The notes beneath the pieces were generated by a model. The model was not told where the DNA came from and ran no database searches. It was given only the letters and a program-made list of their open reading frames with translations. Positions 29,918 to 41,710 of a stretch of 64,000 bases of DNA are shown piece by piece. How positions within the stretch are numbered: position 1 is the first letter of the stretch; each line of letters starts with the position of its first letter. A program made the translations under genes and the position numbers. The DNA is from Limnephilus marmoratus (taxonomy: Eukaryota; Arthropoda; Insecta; Trichoptera; Limnephilidae): NCBI GenBank assembly GCA_917880885.1, contig OU862919.1, positions 54,783,058 to 54,847,057 on the forward strand, read 5' to 3'.

Positions 29918-32389
29918 TGTAAACAGGGTCACACGCCCGGTGTATCTCGTACAATGACCCTAGATGTAAGGTAAACAATCGGTGCAATGGAGGTATCGAC
30001 AACCGCAGTTAACGAACAAATAAATCCATATTATGTTGAAAAAATTATGCAAGAAAATAACAAGAAAATTTATAATATTAGGAAGATAAAGAAAAGACAT
30101 GGGAAACATAGGAAAAGCTACTGTAGGAATATTCAATTGTATAACGGGTACGTGAAAATCAAAAGGAGGCCAGATTCAGAGGAAAACGTACGTTTTATAT
30201 TTAAAAGGAAGAAAAACGCGGGAAATTAGGAATGTCACTTTTAGATGAAGCAATAATGTCAGGGAAAACGATTTGAAAAGAGAATCTAATGGAAAAAATG
30301 GACGTTTAAACGGAAGTGTTTATTGAACAATATAAGATTTCGACTTAATTTTGCGTTTTCAGACGAGTTTAAATAGATATCGTTATATATTTGAAATAGG
30401 GTGGTTATTCTAGTTATATTGCGGTATATTTAATTCATAAAAAGGAGTAATTTTACGTAATTGTAATAAGGATTATAGCATAAAGTTATACAAGACTGCG
30501 AGGAAAAACGAGACGTTACCATAGTTGTCGATCCCACATGTATATTGTTGATATAAACAAGGAATATTCGAACACGAGATTTGTTTAAATTAAGACCATT
30601 AGCAATTAAAAAGGGCCATAAAAATTACCATTGGTCTTATGGACAGTTTACATTAACTAAAAACGATTAAATTTTATTACCCTCGAATAAATGCTGAGTT
30701 ATTGATCAATACCTCGAAACCCAGACATATACAAATGTCAAATTTTAAATTAATGTGGATTTCGGTAAGACCGAGACGGAATTTGGGGACGAACCATATG
30801 AAGTAATAAAAATTGACATATATTTAAGGGCCGAAGTGTAAGTTTCTCCTATAAAAAATGTGGAAAATAACATAAAAAGTAGTAATATATAGAAAATGAA
30901 ATTTTCTAAGAGGTGACATACATCGAAGACGAAACGGGGGGTAGTAAAAAAGAAAATAAAGACAATTAAAAGATGATTCCGTAAGGAAAACTCATGAAAA
31001 TTCAGAAGTATCGATGAAAACAATAAATTTGGCTTGGAATGTAACTAATCATATAATTGTGGAAAGTTACATGAGAATGAATGAGGAAAATCAAAGAAAG
31101 AACATCGTGAATAAAAGGAAAATAAGAGAAAATAGGAAAATTCGAGTCTACGACATAAGTAGAGACGATGCAGTTTAAAATTGAATTGATCCATATAGGT
31201 GGCATGAAGATATGGAGGAATTTAGTAAAAAGAAAATTGGAAAATGCATATTAAAAGTTTTGGCATGAGTTTGTTCATGTTCTGGTAGCGATAAACAAAA
31301 TTGAGAATTATATACAGTTCATTGAAGACGTACCTATTATATTTTGAGAAAAAAAAGGATACGAAAATCATGAAATTCAAGCTAATTTTGTATGACCAAC
31401 AGCACAAACGACGATAGGGCAATTTAAAACAAAGTAACTGAATCCGGATCTCGTAGACATGAAAATAAGAGACAGAAAGCAATGAGACAATGGAAATAGG
31501 GCTTAAGGAACATTATTCGATAATGGTGAGAGAATTTCAAGAGATTACGAGTTGATAAAGATGAGATTGGGATGTGACAGGAAATTTAGATACAATCTTT
31601 TAGACCTGAGAGGGGTATAAAAAAGAGAACTCAGTCATTTTTCGGCAGTCAGCGCGGGTTTTTGAAAAGTTGAAGTTGGTAAGACGCGACGATACGTTCG
31701 GTAAATTACTTGTGAAAAAAAATCCTAAGTGATGGGAATTGTGGACTTAGAAAAATTTCATATTCAAACCAGTGACTTATAAAGAATTGGGAATTAAAAT
31801 CAGTGAAAATAAAAATAAAGAGTACGCTTTAATTATTTGTGAAAAGTTAAAAAGTGCTGTGATAATTACAATTAGTTTTGTGAAAATTTCGGTTTTTATA
31901 ATCAATAAATATTGTATTTTTGGGACTTAGAAATTTCGTGAAAAATCAAAAATCTATGAAATAGATAAATAAAGTGATGTGGTAATTGAATGCAAATAAG
32001 TTATAATTAAATACGTGTGTCCAGTTTAAACGGAAAGAGTTCTATTAAATTTCAAATATTTAAATTAATTATTTTAAAAATAGTACAAATTGAAAAGAGA
32101 TAATAAATACATAAGTGCATCCAGTTAAATGGAAAAGTTCAACGAAAATCTTTAATTAAATTGAGTGTTTTAAATTAAGTGCTAGTCTTTTATTAATTAA
32201 AAAAAAAAAAATAGTGTAGTCGGAATAAATCTACTCGTAAAAATTATAAAATTTAGGGAGAATAAAGTGCTATAATCAAAGTGTTGTTGGTGTAGCTGAA
32301 TAAAAATAAAAAACAGTGTTTAATAATAATTACCGATTTAATTAAATGGATAAAATTTACATCAGAATAATTCGGCTAAATAATTTACA
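29918..32389 (+). repeat. Possible long LTR (about 2.5 kb), purine-rich
   Basis: The segment starts TGTAAACAGGGTCACACG and could end at TTACA (32385-32389), followed by ATTGGGCGGCACATTCC, which resembles a primer-binding site with TGG. It contains a promoter-like TATA/initiator at about 31616, so the upstream 1.7 kb would be U3. The plus strand is strongly A/G-rich throughout and has no meaningful ORF. No second LTR is in the window, so this remains a hypothesis. Confidence 0.3.
31611..31655 (+). promoter_or_regulatory. RNA polymerase II core promoter-like sequence
   Basis: GGGGTATAAAAAAGAG gives a TATA box at about 31616; GGCAGTCAGCG, an arthropod-style initiator, lies about 30 bases downstream. 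The spacing is right for a TATA/Inr pair. Downstream there is no ORF but a long A-rich leader, as in the R-U5 part of insect LTR elements. Confidence 0.5.
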
Positions 32390-33145
32390 ATTGGGCGGCA
32401 CATTCCTACCACAAAGTGTTAATCTATTATTAGATTCAAAAAATTAGAAAAAAAAATTAAATAAAAATAAAAATGAATGATAATACATAATAATATTTTA
32501 TTGCTAAATAAAAGTAACGATTTACCATTTCGGAATTAATCGCGAAGTAACTATCGTTAAAACAGTTATTTAATCAACGAGTTTTGAAATAAAGTGCAGT
32601 TAGAACGATAAACATCATTTAATTTAGTTAAATTAAACGAGAATAAAATAAAATTGAGTCGGAAAGTTTAAATAAATAGTAAAATACGTTATCTTGCTGC
32701 AAAATAAAAAAAGAGTTCGGTGACAAACAAAAATAAAGATAATAAATCTCTTATTTCGTAAATAATCGACAATCATGAATTAATTTGTTAAATTAATTTA
32801 AAAGGTGTTAAGTTAACCAACGAGTTTTGAAAATATAATGCATTTTGATCGATAAAGATTAGTCATCAATTAATTCAGTTTAGATTCAACAAAATAGCGG
32901 ACTAATAAATCGAAAGGATTAATTTAGATTTAGTTAGACAATAGCTGAATTAGTTAGGAAAAAATATATAAACAAAAGGGTTGGTCGTGTAGCACCCGAC
33001 AGGAGTTGACCTTTTGGGGTAAGTTTACATAATGTATAAACATTTTCAGAGACATGGACGAGGCAGAGGGCAGCTGGTCGTCGGTATAAAAAATTATATT
33101 ATTACGACAAAATATTACTTGATTCAAATCTGTGCTATATATGTA
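32390..33145 (+). other. A-rich leader-like sequence with a consensus splice donor
   Basis: Continues the purine-rich stretch. Near 33014 TTTTGGGGTAAGTTTAC contains a GTAAGT donor. No acceptor or coding exon could be assigned downstream. Confidence 0.3.
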
Positions 33146-33147
33146 TA

Positions 33148-33149
<2 letters not shown>

Positions 33150-33243
<94 letters not shown>

Positions 33244-33475
33244 GTATATAAATATGTATGTTAAATTATACTTGTATATATGTATATATATATTTATATA
33301 TTCCGGAAATAAAATATCTCAGAGAGATATTGCACAATTATGATTAAATGTTTATGACATATATATATATGTGTTATGTCTGTTTATATTGATATGTTAT
33401 ACATATATAAGTAATTGTATATGTATGTCTATGTGTATATATATGTATATATGTATATATATATATATGTATTCC
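33150..33475. repeat. (TA)n and related microsatellites
   Basis: An A run passes into about 75 bp of TA repeats (33168-33242), followed by interrupted TATATG-type repeats to about 33475. A further short TA run lies at 33716-33741. Confidence 0.9.
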
Positions 33476-34390
33476 CAGAAAAAAAAGAGGTTAATTAAAC
33501 AAAACATCTTTTATATTGAATTTCTCAGATACCTACCTTCAAATATATCTACAGTTGATTAATTTCCGAGTTCATATAGAGTTATATATTTTAAATTTAA
33601 TTTATTAAAAATATGTAGGTTATGTAAACTTATTCTATGCGAAATTATCTCTATATAAGTAATGTATGTATTTGTGTATTTAGAATATAAACCACATTTA
33701 TTTACGTATAAAACCTATATATATATATATATATATATATTGACCTCTTCCCGTAGTATCTTGATCCTGTAAGAAGTTGGTTGACAATGTTGATCCACCT
33801 TTAACACCGTATAACTTGGCTTTGATGGAATATATCTGTATGAATTGGCAACAACGTTACTACAAATACCAAGGTTGCCAGTTTCTCGGTAAAAGTTTTT
33901 GATATATTGCACATAAAATTTTCGAACTTTGTATGGAAATCATACGCATCTTATTTGTTGATCCGTCCAAATTCCCATACGTTGCGGATCCGCCCAAATA
34001 TCCGTACGCATTTGATCCGCTTGTGTATAATCAAAGATGGCTGAAAAAGGAAGCCTTCTGATTGGTCGTGTTGGGCGTGGTGTGTTGTGAACGAAGCCTT
34101 CTCATTGGTTGACCAGATATGGAAGGCACCTACTAAAAAAAGATATCCAATTGTTCAGCTAAATTTTTTCAACGTTTATGAAGAATATATATTTTTGTAA
34201 ATTCTCCACAAAATATTCAATTTGCTGCCCGCGGTCATTCGACAGGCGTTGCATCTCGCTCTAGCAGCATTATAGCGGCACTTTAAACAAACGAGACAGC
34301 GCTAGTTTGATCAAACCCATCTCATCGTGATTGAATCAGTATGCAGTCTCGTGTTAGTTTTATAACATTTTGCTTAATGTATTTTATAAA
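33476..34390. other. Spacer, no gene seen
   Basis: It contains three GATCCG-type motifs (33959-34020) in a GATCCG(T/C)CCAAAT context and two near-repeated segments ending CATTGG(T/TT) (CCTTCTGATTGGTC, CCTTCTCATTGGTT) around 34060-34110. No coding potential was recognised. Confidence 0.5.
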
Positions 34391-34590
34391 ATTCTAACTA
34401 ACCATAACGCTTTTTCTCTGCAGGGGTAGGCAGAGAGGACGGACCGCCAAACAACTCGGTCTTGGCACACACTCTTTGCCTCACTCACATTCATACATCG
34501 TATCATACATTATCTTCTATTATTCTGACTTTTGACACGGCCCGACTCAAGTATCTGATTCACTTGATCGTGCCATTACTTCCACGGATG
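34391..34590 (-). mobile_element. RTE-like LINE 3' fragment
   Basis: The same 3' end as at 6749-7149 (tail, then the region encoding the C-terminal RT), but shorter. It is directly joined at about 34590 to a LINE L remnant. Confidence 0.8.
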
Positions 34591-34599
34591 TCCACCTGA

Positions 34600-34844
34600 G
34601 AAAAAATCTCTCAGTACCTACCTTTATCATATTTGGGGATGCTGTGTGGAGGCCTTCTTTTTATGAAAAGAAGAAAAGGAAGCCCGGGTAAGGAAAGGGG
34701 TATGAAGGGTGGGTAGGAATCTGGGGGTCAGTGTGTCCAGGAGTGATGGACGGATGAATCCATCCCTCCCACTGCGGTGCATGGCGTTATTCCGAGAAAA
34801 TCCAGCTGGAGATATCAAAAGGTCGCCTTCAAGATTAAGATTTG
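34600..34844 (-). mobile_element. LINE L 3' region, inverted copy
   Basis: On the minus strand it reads CCTGGACACACTGACCCCCA, CAGATTCCTACCCACCCTTC and CCACACAGCATCCCC, the order found in longer LINE L remnants at 40555-40860 and 55549-55900. It faces the next LINE L copy, which starts at about 34845 in the opposite orientation. Confidence 0.7.
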
Positions 34845-34932
34845 GGAGGTGGGTATGGGTACCGCCGCCCCGGGAACCGTTTTTTGGATAACCAATACCT
34901 CTGTCATAGGTCACCCCAAGTGGTTCGCTATG

Positions 34933-37900
34933 CTTTCCTCTTTGTGCGTTGCTTCGTAGCCAGTCTATCGGTCTCCTCTTTGTGCGATGCTTCGTATCTA
35001 TCACTCTCGTCTACTTTAGTTTTCACTTTTCTCGCATGTGAGTGAACTGCACACAGATTCTATAAAATTATTCAAGTGAAAACTTCTTTAGGACCGTTGT
35101 GATTTGAAACTGGATGAAACGAAAAAAAGCGACACTAAAAATAGACAAACAATCTGTTATACATCTATAGGATTAAACCTGCAAGAGAATGAATGACATA
35201 GACTAATCGCTTTCCTCTTTGTGCGTTGCTTCGTAGCCAGCCTATCGGTCTCCTCTTTGTGCGATGCTTCGTATCTATCTATCTCGTCTACTTTAGTTTT
35301 CACTTTTCTCGCATGTGAGTGAACTGCACACAGATTCTATAAAATTATTCAAGTGAAAACTTCTTTAGGACCGTTGTGATTTGAAACTGGATGAAACGAA
35401 AAAAAGCGACACTAAAAATAGACAAACAATCTGTTATACATCTATAGGATTAAACCTGCAAGAGAATGAATGACATAGACTAATCGCTTTCCTCTTTGTG
35501 CGTTGCTTCGTAGCCAGCCTATCGGTCTCCTCTTTGTGCGATGCTTCGTATCTATCACTCTCGTCTACTTTAGTTTTCACTTTTCTCGCATGTGAGTGAA
35601 CTGCACACAGATTCTATAAAATTATTCAAGTGAAAACTTCTTTAGGACCGTTGTGATTTGAAACTGGATGAAACGAAAAAAAGCGACACTAAAAATAGAC
35701 AAACAATCTGTTATACATCTATAGGATTAAACCTGCAAGAGAATGAATGACATAGACTAATCGCTTTCCTCTTTGTGCGTTGCTTCGTAGCCAGCCTATC
35801 GGTCTCCTCTTTGTGCGATGCTTCGTATCTATCACTCTCGTCTACTTTAGTTTTCACTTTTCTCGCATGTGAGTGAACTGCACACAGATTCTATAAAATT
35901 ATTCAAGTGAAAATTCTTTAGGACCGTTGTGATTTGAAACTGGATGAAACGAAAAAAAGCGACACTAAAAATAGACAAACAATCTGTTATACATCTATAG
36001 GATTAAACCTTCAAGAGAATGAATGACATAGACTAATCGCTTTCCTCTTTGTGCGTTGCTTCGTAGCCAGCCTATCGGTCTCCTCTTTGTGCGATGCTTC
36101 GTATCTATCACTCTCGTCTACTTTAGTTTTCACTTTTCTCGCATGTGAGTGAACTGCACACAGATTCTATAAAATTATTCAAGTGAAAACTTCTTTAGGA
36201 CCGTTGTGATTTGAAACTGGATGAAACGAAAAAAAGCGACACTAAAAATAGACAAACAATCTGTTATACATCTATAGGATTAAACCTGCAAGAGAATGAA
36301 TGACATAGACTAATCGCTTTCCTCTTTGTGCGTTGCTTCGTAGCCAGCCTATCGGTCTCCTCTTTGTGCGATGCTTCGTATCTATCACTCTCGTCTACTT
36401 TAGTTTTCACTTTTCTCGCATGTGAGTGAACTGCACACAGATTCTATAAAATTATTCAAGTGAAAACTTCTTTAGGACCGTTGTGATTTGAAACTGGATG
36501 AAACGAAAAAAAGCGACACTAAAAATAGACAAACAATCTGTTATACATCTATAGGATTAAACCTGCAAGAGAATGAATAACATAGACTAATCGCTTTCCT
36601 CTTTGTGCGTTGCTTCGTAGCCAGCCTATCGGTCTCCTCTTTGTGCGAAGCTTCGTATCTATCACTCTCGTCTACTTTAGTTTTCACTTTTCTCGCATGT
36701 GAGTGAACTGCACACAGATTCTATAAAATTATTCAAGTGAAAACTTCTTTAGGACCGTTGTGATTTGAAACTGGATGAAACGAAAAAAAGCGACACTAAA
36801 AATAGACAAACAATCTGTTATACATCTATAGGATTAAACCTGCAAGAGAATGAATGACATAGACTAATCGCTTTCCTCTTTGTGCGTTGCTTCGTAGCCA
36901 GCCTATCGGTCTCCTCTTTGTGCGATGCTTCGTATCTATCACTCTCGTCTACTTTAGTTTTCACTTTTCTCGCATGTGAGTGAACTGCACACAGATTCTA
37001 TAAAATTATTCAAGTGAAAACTTCTTTAGGACCGTTGTGATTTGAAACTGGATGAAACGAAAAAAAGCGACACTAAAAATAGACAAACAATCTGTTATAC
37101 ATCTATAGGATTAAACCTGCAAGAGAATGAATGACATAGACTAATCGCTTTCCTCTTTGTGCGTTGCTTCGTAGCCAGCCTATCGGTCTCCTCTTTGTGC
37201 GATGCTTCGTATCTATCACTCTCGTCTACTTTAGTTTTCACTTTTCTCGCATGTGAGTGAACTGCACACAGATTCTATAAAATTATTCAAGGGAAAATTC
37301 TTTAGGACCGTTGTGATTTGAAACTGGATGAAACGAAAAAAAGCGACACTAAAAATAGACAAACAATCTGTTATACATCTATAGGATTAAACCTTCAAGA
37401 GAATGAATGACATAGACTAATCGCTTTCCTCTTTGTGCGTTGCTTCGTAGCCAGCCTATCGGTCTCCTCTTTGTGCGATGCTTCGTATCTATCACTCTCG
37501 TCTACTTTAGTTTTCACTTTTCTCGCATGTGAGTGAACTGCACACAGATTCTATAAAATTATTCAAGTGAAAACTTCTTTAGGACCGTTGTGATTTGAAA
37601 CTGGATGAAACGAAAAAAAGCGACACTAAAAATAGACAAACAATCTGTTATACATCTATAGGATTAAACCTGCAAGAGAATGAATGACATAGACTAATCG
37701 CTTTCCTCTTTTTGCGTTGCTTCGTAGCCAGCCTATCGGTCTCCTCTTTGTGCGATGCTTCGTATCTATCACTCTCGTCTACTTTAGTTTTCACTTTTCT
37801 CGCATGTGAGTGAACTGCACACAGATTCTATAAAATTATTCAAGTGAAAACTTCTTTAGGACCGTTGTGATTTGAAACTGGATGAAACGAAAAAAAGCGA

Positions 37901-37984
37901 CACTAAAAATAGACAAACAATATGTTATACATCTATAGGATTAAACCTGCAAGAGAATGAATGACATAGACTAATCGCTTTCCT
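34933..37984. repeat. 277-bp tandem array, eleven units
   Basis: Units start CTTTCCTCTTTGTGCG at 34933, 35210, 35487, 35764, 36040, 36317, 36594, 36871, 37148, 37424 and 37701, ending with a partial CTTTCCT at 37978. Spacing is 277 or 276 bp and units differ by only a few bases. No ORF crosses the units. Two related halves (TTTGTGCGTTGCTTCGTAG and TTTGTGCGATGCTTCGTAT) lie at the start of each. Both array edges carry TATG, which occurs once in the uninterrupted host repeat. A diverged single unit lies at 49560-49745. Confidence 0.95.
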
Positions 37985-38228
37985 TATGTTTGGTGACTTA
38001 GCAGGGGTGCCCAAGTTCATGGGGTAAGGATTGTCCATGTATTGGCGGCAGATGCATCAGCCCATCAGCTGCATGGCAGGCCGGATTAGGAGAGAGTGTT
38101 TAGGAGTCCCTTTGACTTTTTCCAGCCGTACTCTCTCGGAACATAGCCTTGCACCGCAGTGGATGTGATGGATTCCTGGACACACCGACCTCCAGATTCC
38201 TACCCACTCTTCATCCCTTTTCCTTTGG

Positions 38229-38515
38229 GGTCGTCCAATAATCACGTGATGTTTTTTAGAAACTTTTTAACCCCCTCCCCCCCGGTGATATGTGGTGAGG
38301 TTTTAGACTACCCCCCCCCCCCTCCCATACCCAAAATCACATGTATTATTTTAGTACAAAGTATAGTAAAATTTTCAGAATATTATCGTGCGTTCGACGA
38401 AAAATAAATACACATGACATCCCATTATATCCCCCCCCCCCCCCCCCTTTGTGATATTTCGTATTTTTTCGAACCCCCCCCCCCCTTTCGAGCTTCGCGT
38501 GATAAATGGACGACC
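38229..38515. mobile_element. Poly-C MITE, copy 1
   Basis: Inverted termini GGTCGTCCAATAATCACG and, from the other end, GGTCGTCCATTTATCACG. The interior has GTGATATGTGGTGAGG and three long C runs (about 38296, 38431, 38475). It is inserted in the LINE L copy. Copies lie at 39380-39613 and 41948-42183. Confidence 0.8.
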
Positions 38516-38640
38516 TGTTTTTAGAACTTCCTCTCCTTCCTTTCATAAAAAGGCCCTCCACACAGCATCCCCAAAGATGACATAGGTGAATTATTTACCT
38601 CAGGGCCTCCTGTGAGGAGCTGATGTAAAAAAAGTCTCTC

Positions 38641-38885
38641 CCGATCCGTCCTGCCGTGCAGCAGGGGTGCCCGGGTTCATCCGGTGAGGTTAGTCTAGGT
38701 CTTTCGGCGAATGCGTTCGCCCATCTACTGCATGGCGGGCCGGATCAGGACTGATTGAGGGAGAACTAACCTGAATTATATAGGAGTGCCTAGGTTCAAC
38801 GGGTGAAGTTTGTTTAGTTCTTTTCAGCGAATGCGTTCGCCCATCTACTGCGTGGCCGGCCGGATCGGGAGAGTTTGGTATGTTA
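38641..38885. repeat. Two diverged units with a GCGAATGCGTTCGC palindrome
   Basis: Each unit reads roughly AGGGGTGCCCGGGTTCA, then GCGAATGCGTTCGCCCATC and GGCCGGATC; starts near 38660 and 38783. They are related to the middle part of LINE L (37998-38095). Confidence 0.65.
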
Positions 38886-39130
38886 TAATATTAATTGGTT
38901 AAATTGTATTTTTCTCGCATTAGCACTACACCTGATAAAAAATCCCTCAGTGTCTTTGACATCTTTGGGAATGCTGTGTGGAGGGTTTTTTTAGATAAGG
39001 AAGAAGAGGAAGTTCTGTAATGAAATAATTTGGTATCTTAACCGTAAATCCAGAACTGAATTTTGTATGAAACAGGCCGCGAAGACGTTTCTCTTATTTA
39101 AGAGCAATTATAATTTCCTATTTTTTCAGT

Positions 39131-39379
39131 AGGTACTCTTAGTTACTTGGAGCAGGTGGATGAGTTTGTGTATCTGGATAGTATGTTTACGAGAGATGGG
39201 AAGGCTGATAGAGATATTGAAAGAAGGATAAATGCAGGTAGCTCCATTAACGGAGGACTGAATGCCGTTGGCACTAATAAAAAAACTGTTAAAAGAAGCG
39301 AAGCTAGCAGTCCACAATGGAGTCCTGGTGCCTACCCTGATGTATGGCAGTGAGGCATGAAACTGGCAGAGGAAGGATC
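39131..39379 (+). mobile_element. RTE-like LINE fragment, RT thumb region
   Basis: Encodes LEQVDEFVYLDSMFTRDG, RDIERRINAGSSINGGLNAV and GTNKK, the segment just upstream of the part found elsewhere (47476-48106 overlaps it). It is cut off at 39379 by a poly-C MITE, and its last 50 bp recur at the start of 40876-41362. Confidence 0.8.
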
Positions 39380-39745
39380 CTCCCCCCCGGTGATATGTGG
39401 TGAGGTTTTAGACTACCCCCCCCCCCCCCCCTATCCAAAATCACGTGTATTATTTTAGTACAAAGTATAGTGAAATTTTCAGAATATTATCGTGCGTTCG
39501 ACGAAAAATAAATACACTTGATATCCCATTATATCCCCCCCCCTTGTGATATTTTATATTTTTCCGAACCCCCCCCCCCCCCCTTTCGAGCCTTGCGTGA
39601 TAAATGGACGACCTCTTTTCAGAACTTCTTCTCCATCCTTTCCTAAAAAGGCCCTCCACACAGCATCCCAAAGATGTCATAGGCCCTGAGGGGAATTAGT
39701 TACCTTAGGGCCTCCTGTGAGGAGCTGATGTAAAAAAACAATCTA
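39380..39745. mobile_element. Poly-C MITE copy 2 with attached LINE L 3' tail
   Basis: 39380-39613 matches 38275-38515 and 39614-39745 matches 38516-38640, with the same junction. The pair is a duplicate of the MITE/LINE L composite and not an independent insertion. The left terminus of the MITE is missing. Confidence 0.75.
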
Positions 39746-40554
39746 TCCCGATCCGTCCTGCCATGCAGCTGGTGGGCAGATGCATCCGCCAACAAGACAC
39801 GGACAAACCTCACCCCATAAACCCGGGCACCCCTTAGTCACAGACCTATAGCAGAGGTGTTGGTTATCCAGTAAATGGTTCTCGGGGCGGCGGTACCCAT
39901 ACCCGCCTCTCAAATTGAATTGAACTAATAAACGAAATGAGGTAGCAGTAGGTAATTACTGATAACCTAAGTATGTTACAATAAACTCACTGAGTGTTCA
40001 CTTTAACAAACTAGTTGGTAGGTACCTACTTACCCAGGTCCGCACCTTAATATAATTAATTATTCAAAAACAGAAGCATCCCAAATTTAAAAACTAAAAA
40101 CATTTCAAATTAAAACAATACAGTAGAATCCATAGGTACCTACCTACGCCCTATGCCTAACATCGAACATCAGGCCATCGGCCATCGCCTCAGTGACAGC
40201 ATGCAAATAACACGTGTGACGTAACAGTGTGGCACGCGCTTAGCTACTGTCTATCGCGTGATCTGATTCGATGCAGGAAGGTTTGACATAGGAATTGACA
40301 TATTTTTCTGCAAAGGATTGTCGATTGAACTAATAACGATTTCGTGTTAAAGTTTATTATATAATAAAATATATTATAGTTTCGTATGTGCATGGCTGTT
40401 TAGTTGTAAATGTAGGTACCTATTTTAAGTTCTTCAAATTACTAGTACGTTTTCCCTACGATGAATCTTGTATCTAAACCAACAAATATATGGGTACCGC
40501 CAACCCTGAAACCATTTTTTTGCGACCTCCGGATTCGTAGTCAAAGTTCGCAAT
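39746..40554. other. Spacer; LINE L-like debris then no feature
   Basis: 39746-39910 resembles the middle of LINE L (CATCCGCCAACAAG, GGGCGGCGGTACCCATACCC). The rest, to 40554, shows no ORF or repeat I recognise. Confidence 0.5.
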
Positions 40555-40860
40555 CTCATTTTTTTTACAGTAGCTCTACATAGGAGGCCCTGAGAAAAAT
40601 AATTTCCCTCAGGGCCTATGTCATCTAAGGGGATGCTGTGTGGACGGTCTTTTTAAGGAAGGGAAGGATAGGAAGTTCTGGAAAGGAATAAGGTATGTGG
40701 GGTGGATAGGAATCTGGGGTAAATGTGTCTAGGAGTGACGGACCTATAATTCCATCCCTCCAATTGCGGTGCAAGGCGATGGGTCGAGAGAGTCCGGCTG
40801 GAAAGGACAAAAGATCTCCCTCAACCAAACTCTCTTATCCGGCCCGCCACGCAGCAGGGA
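40555..40860 (-). mobile_element. LINE L 3' end, minus strand
   Basis: On the minus strand: CCTGGACACATTTACCCC, CAGATTCCTATCCACCCC, CCACACAGCATCCCC, then GCCCTGAGGGAAATTATTTT and TCTCAGGGCCTCC, forming a hairpin, and an A run at about 40560. It shows that the fragments ending in this hairpin and the longer dispersed repeat belong to one LINE. Confidence 0.75.
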
Positions 40861-40875
40861 AGACCTATCCGCCGC

Positions 40876-41362
40876 CATGTACCTACCCTGATATATGGCA
40901 GTGAGGCATGGAACTGGCAGAGGAAGGATGAAAGTAGACTGAATGCTGTAGAAATGAGATCCCTGAGGCGTATGTGTGGTAAAACCATGTATGACCGTGT
41001 GAAAAATGTGGAGATCCGCAAAGAATGCAAGGCTGATTGATGTAAGCGTAATGAGTAAGATTAAGAAAGGGACGCTCAGATGGTTTGGGCATGTAGAGCG
41101 AATGAACGAGGAAAGGAGCGTAGGGAGAATATATGACGCAAATGTGAATGGTAGAAGAAGTCGGGGACGCCCGAGAAAGACATGGCACGACCAAGTGAAT
41201 CAGATACTTGAGTCGGGCCATGTCAAGAGTCAGAAAAATCGAAGAGCATGTATGAGACGCCTTATGAATATGAACGAGGTTAGGAGTGTGTGCCAAGACC
41301 GAGTTGTTTGGCGGTCCGTCCTCTCTGCCTATCCCCGCGGGAAAACGGCGTGATGGTTAGTT
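40876..41362 (+). mobile_element. RTE-like LINE fragment, RT C-terminus and 3' tail
   Basis: Encodes MRSLRRMCGKTMYDRVKN-like sequence, then LRWFGHVERMNEERSVGR, RSRGRPRKTWHDQVNQIL and SAYPRGKTA. It ends CGGCGTGATGGTTAGTTAG at 41362. There is one frame break near 41037. The beginning duplicates the end of 39131-39379. Confidence 0.85.
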
Positions 41363-41396
41363 AGTTTATCACTTTCAATTTTCAAAATGACATTGA

Positions 41397-41710
41397 ATGC
41401 TATCCTTGTTCTACCGGTATTACAATGGAAGATGCTCCGAGGAACTAGCATCATTGATCCCTTCGGCACCGGTGCATAGTCGGGAAATACGCCAAACGCG
41501 TGCCCAACATTTGTACACAGTTAACATTTGTCACATGAGAACAGGTCGTTTCTTCGACTCGTTCTTGTGTTCAACAGCTCGGCTGTAGAATGATTTGCCG
41601 GCCTCTGTGTTTCCTCCTTCCTACAACATGGGTCTCTTCAAGACCAATGTTCATTCCTTCCTCTCCTCAAAATGACCCCCTACACAGCATCCCAGATGAC
41701 ATAGGCCCAG
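41397..41710 (+). pseudogene. LINE L RT C-terminus and 3' UTR
   Basis: The plus strand reads LFYRYYNGRCSEELASLIP, TGRFFDSFLCSTARL, a TAG stop where Trp is expected, then NDLPASVFPPSYNMGLFK. This is the C-terminal motif of many Jockey/CR1-type LINEs. It leads into CCCTACACAGCATCCCAGATG, the 3' UTR found at all LINE L tails here, tying the tails to a protein-coding element. Confidence 0.75.

Larger units (their letters stand above)
34845..38640 (+). mobile_element. LINE L 3' region, plus-strand copy split by two insertions
   Basis: Pieces at 34845-34932, 37985-38228 and 38516-38640 read continuously when compared with the copy at 55549-55900 and the tails elsewhere. They run GGTACCGCCGCCCCGGG, TGGTTCGCTATG, TTTGGTGACTTAGCAGGGG, then CCTCCACACAGCATCCCC and CAGGGCCTCCTGTG with the A tail. 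The first gap holds the 277-bp array, the second a poly-C MITE. It is a non-coding 3' remnant. Confidence 0.7.

Noticed and set aside
29987..30229. 80-codon Lys/Arg-rich frame
   Set aside because: Its composition follows from the purine-rich strand; nothing around it supports translation.
34933..37984. CRISPR array
   Set aside because: Units of 277 bp are contiguous without spacers and the setting is eukaryotic; it is a tandem satellite.
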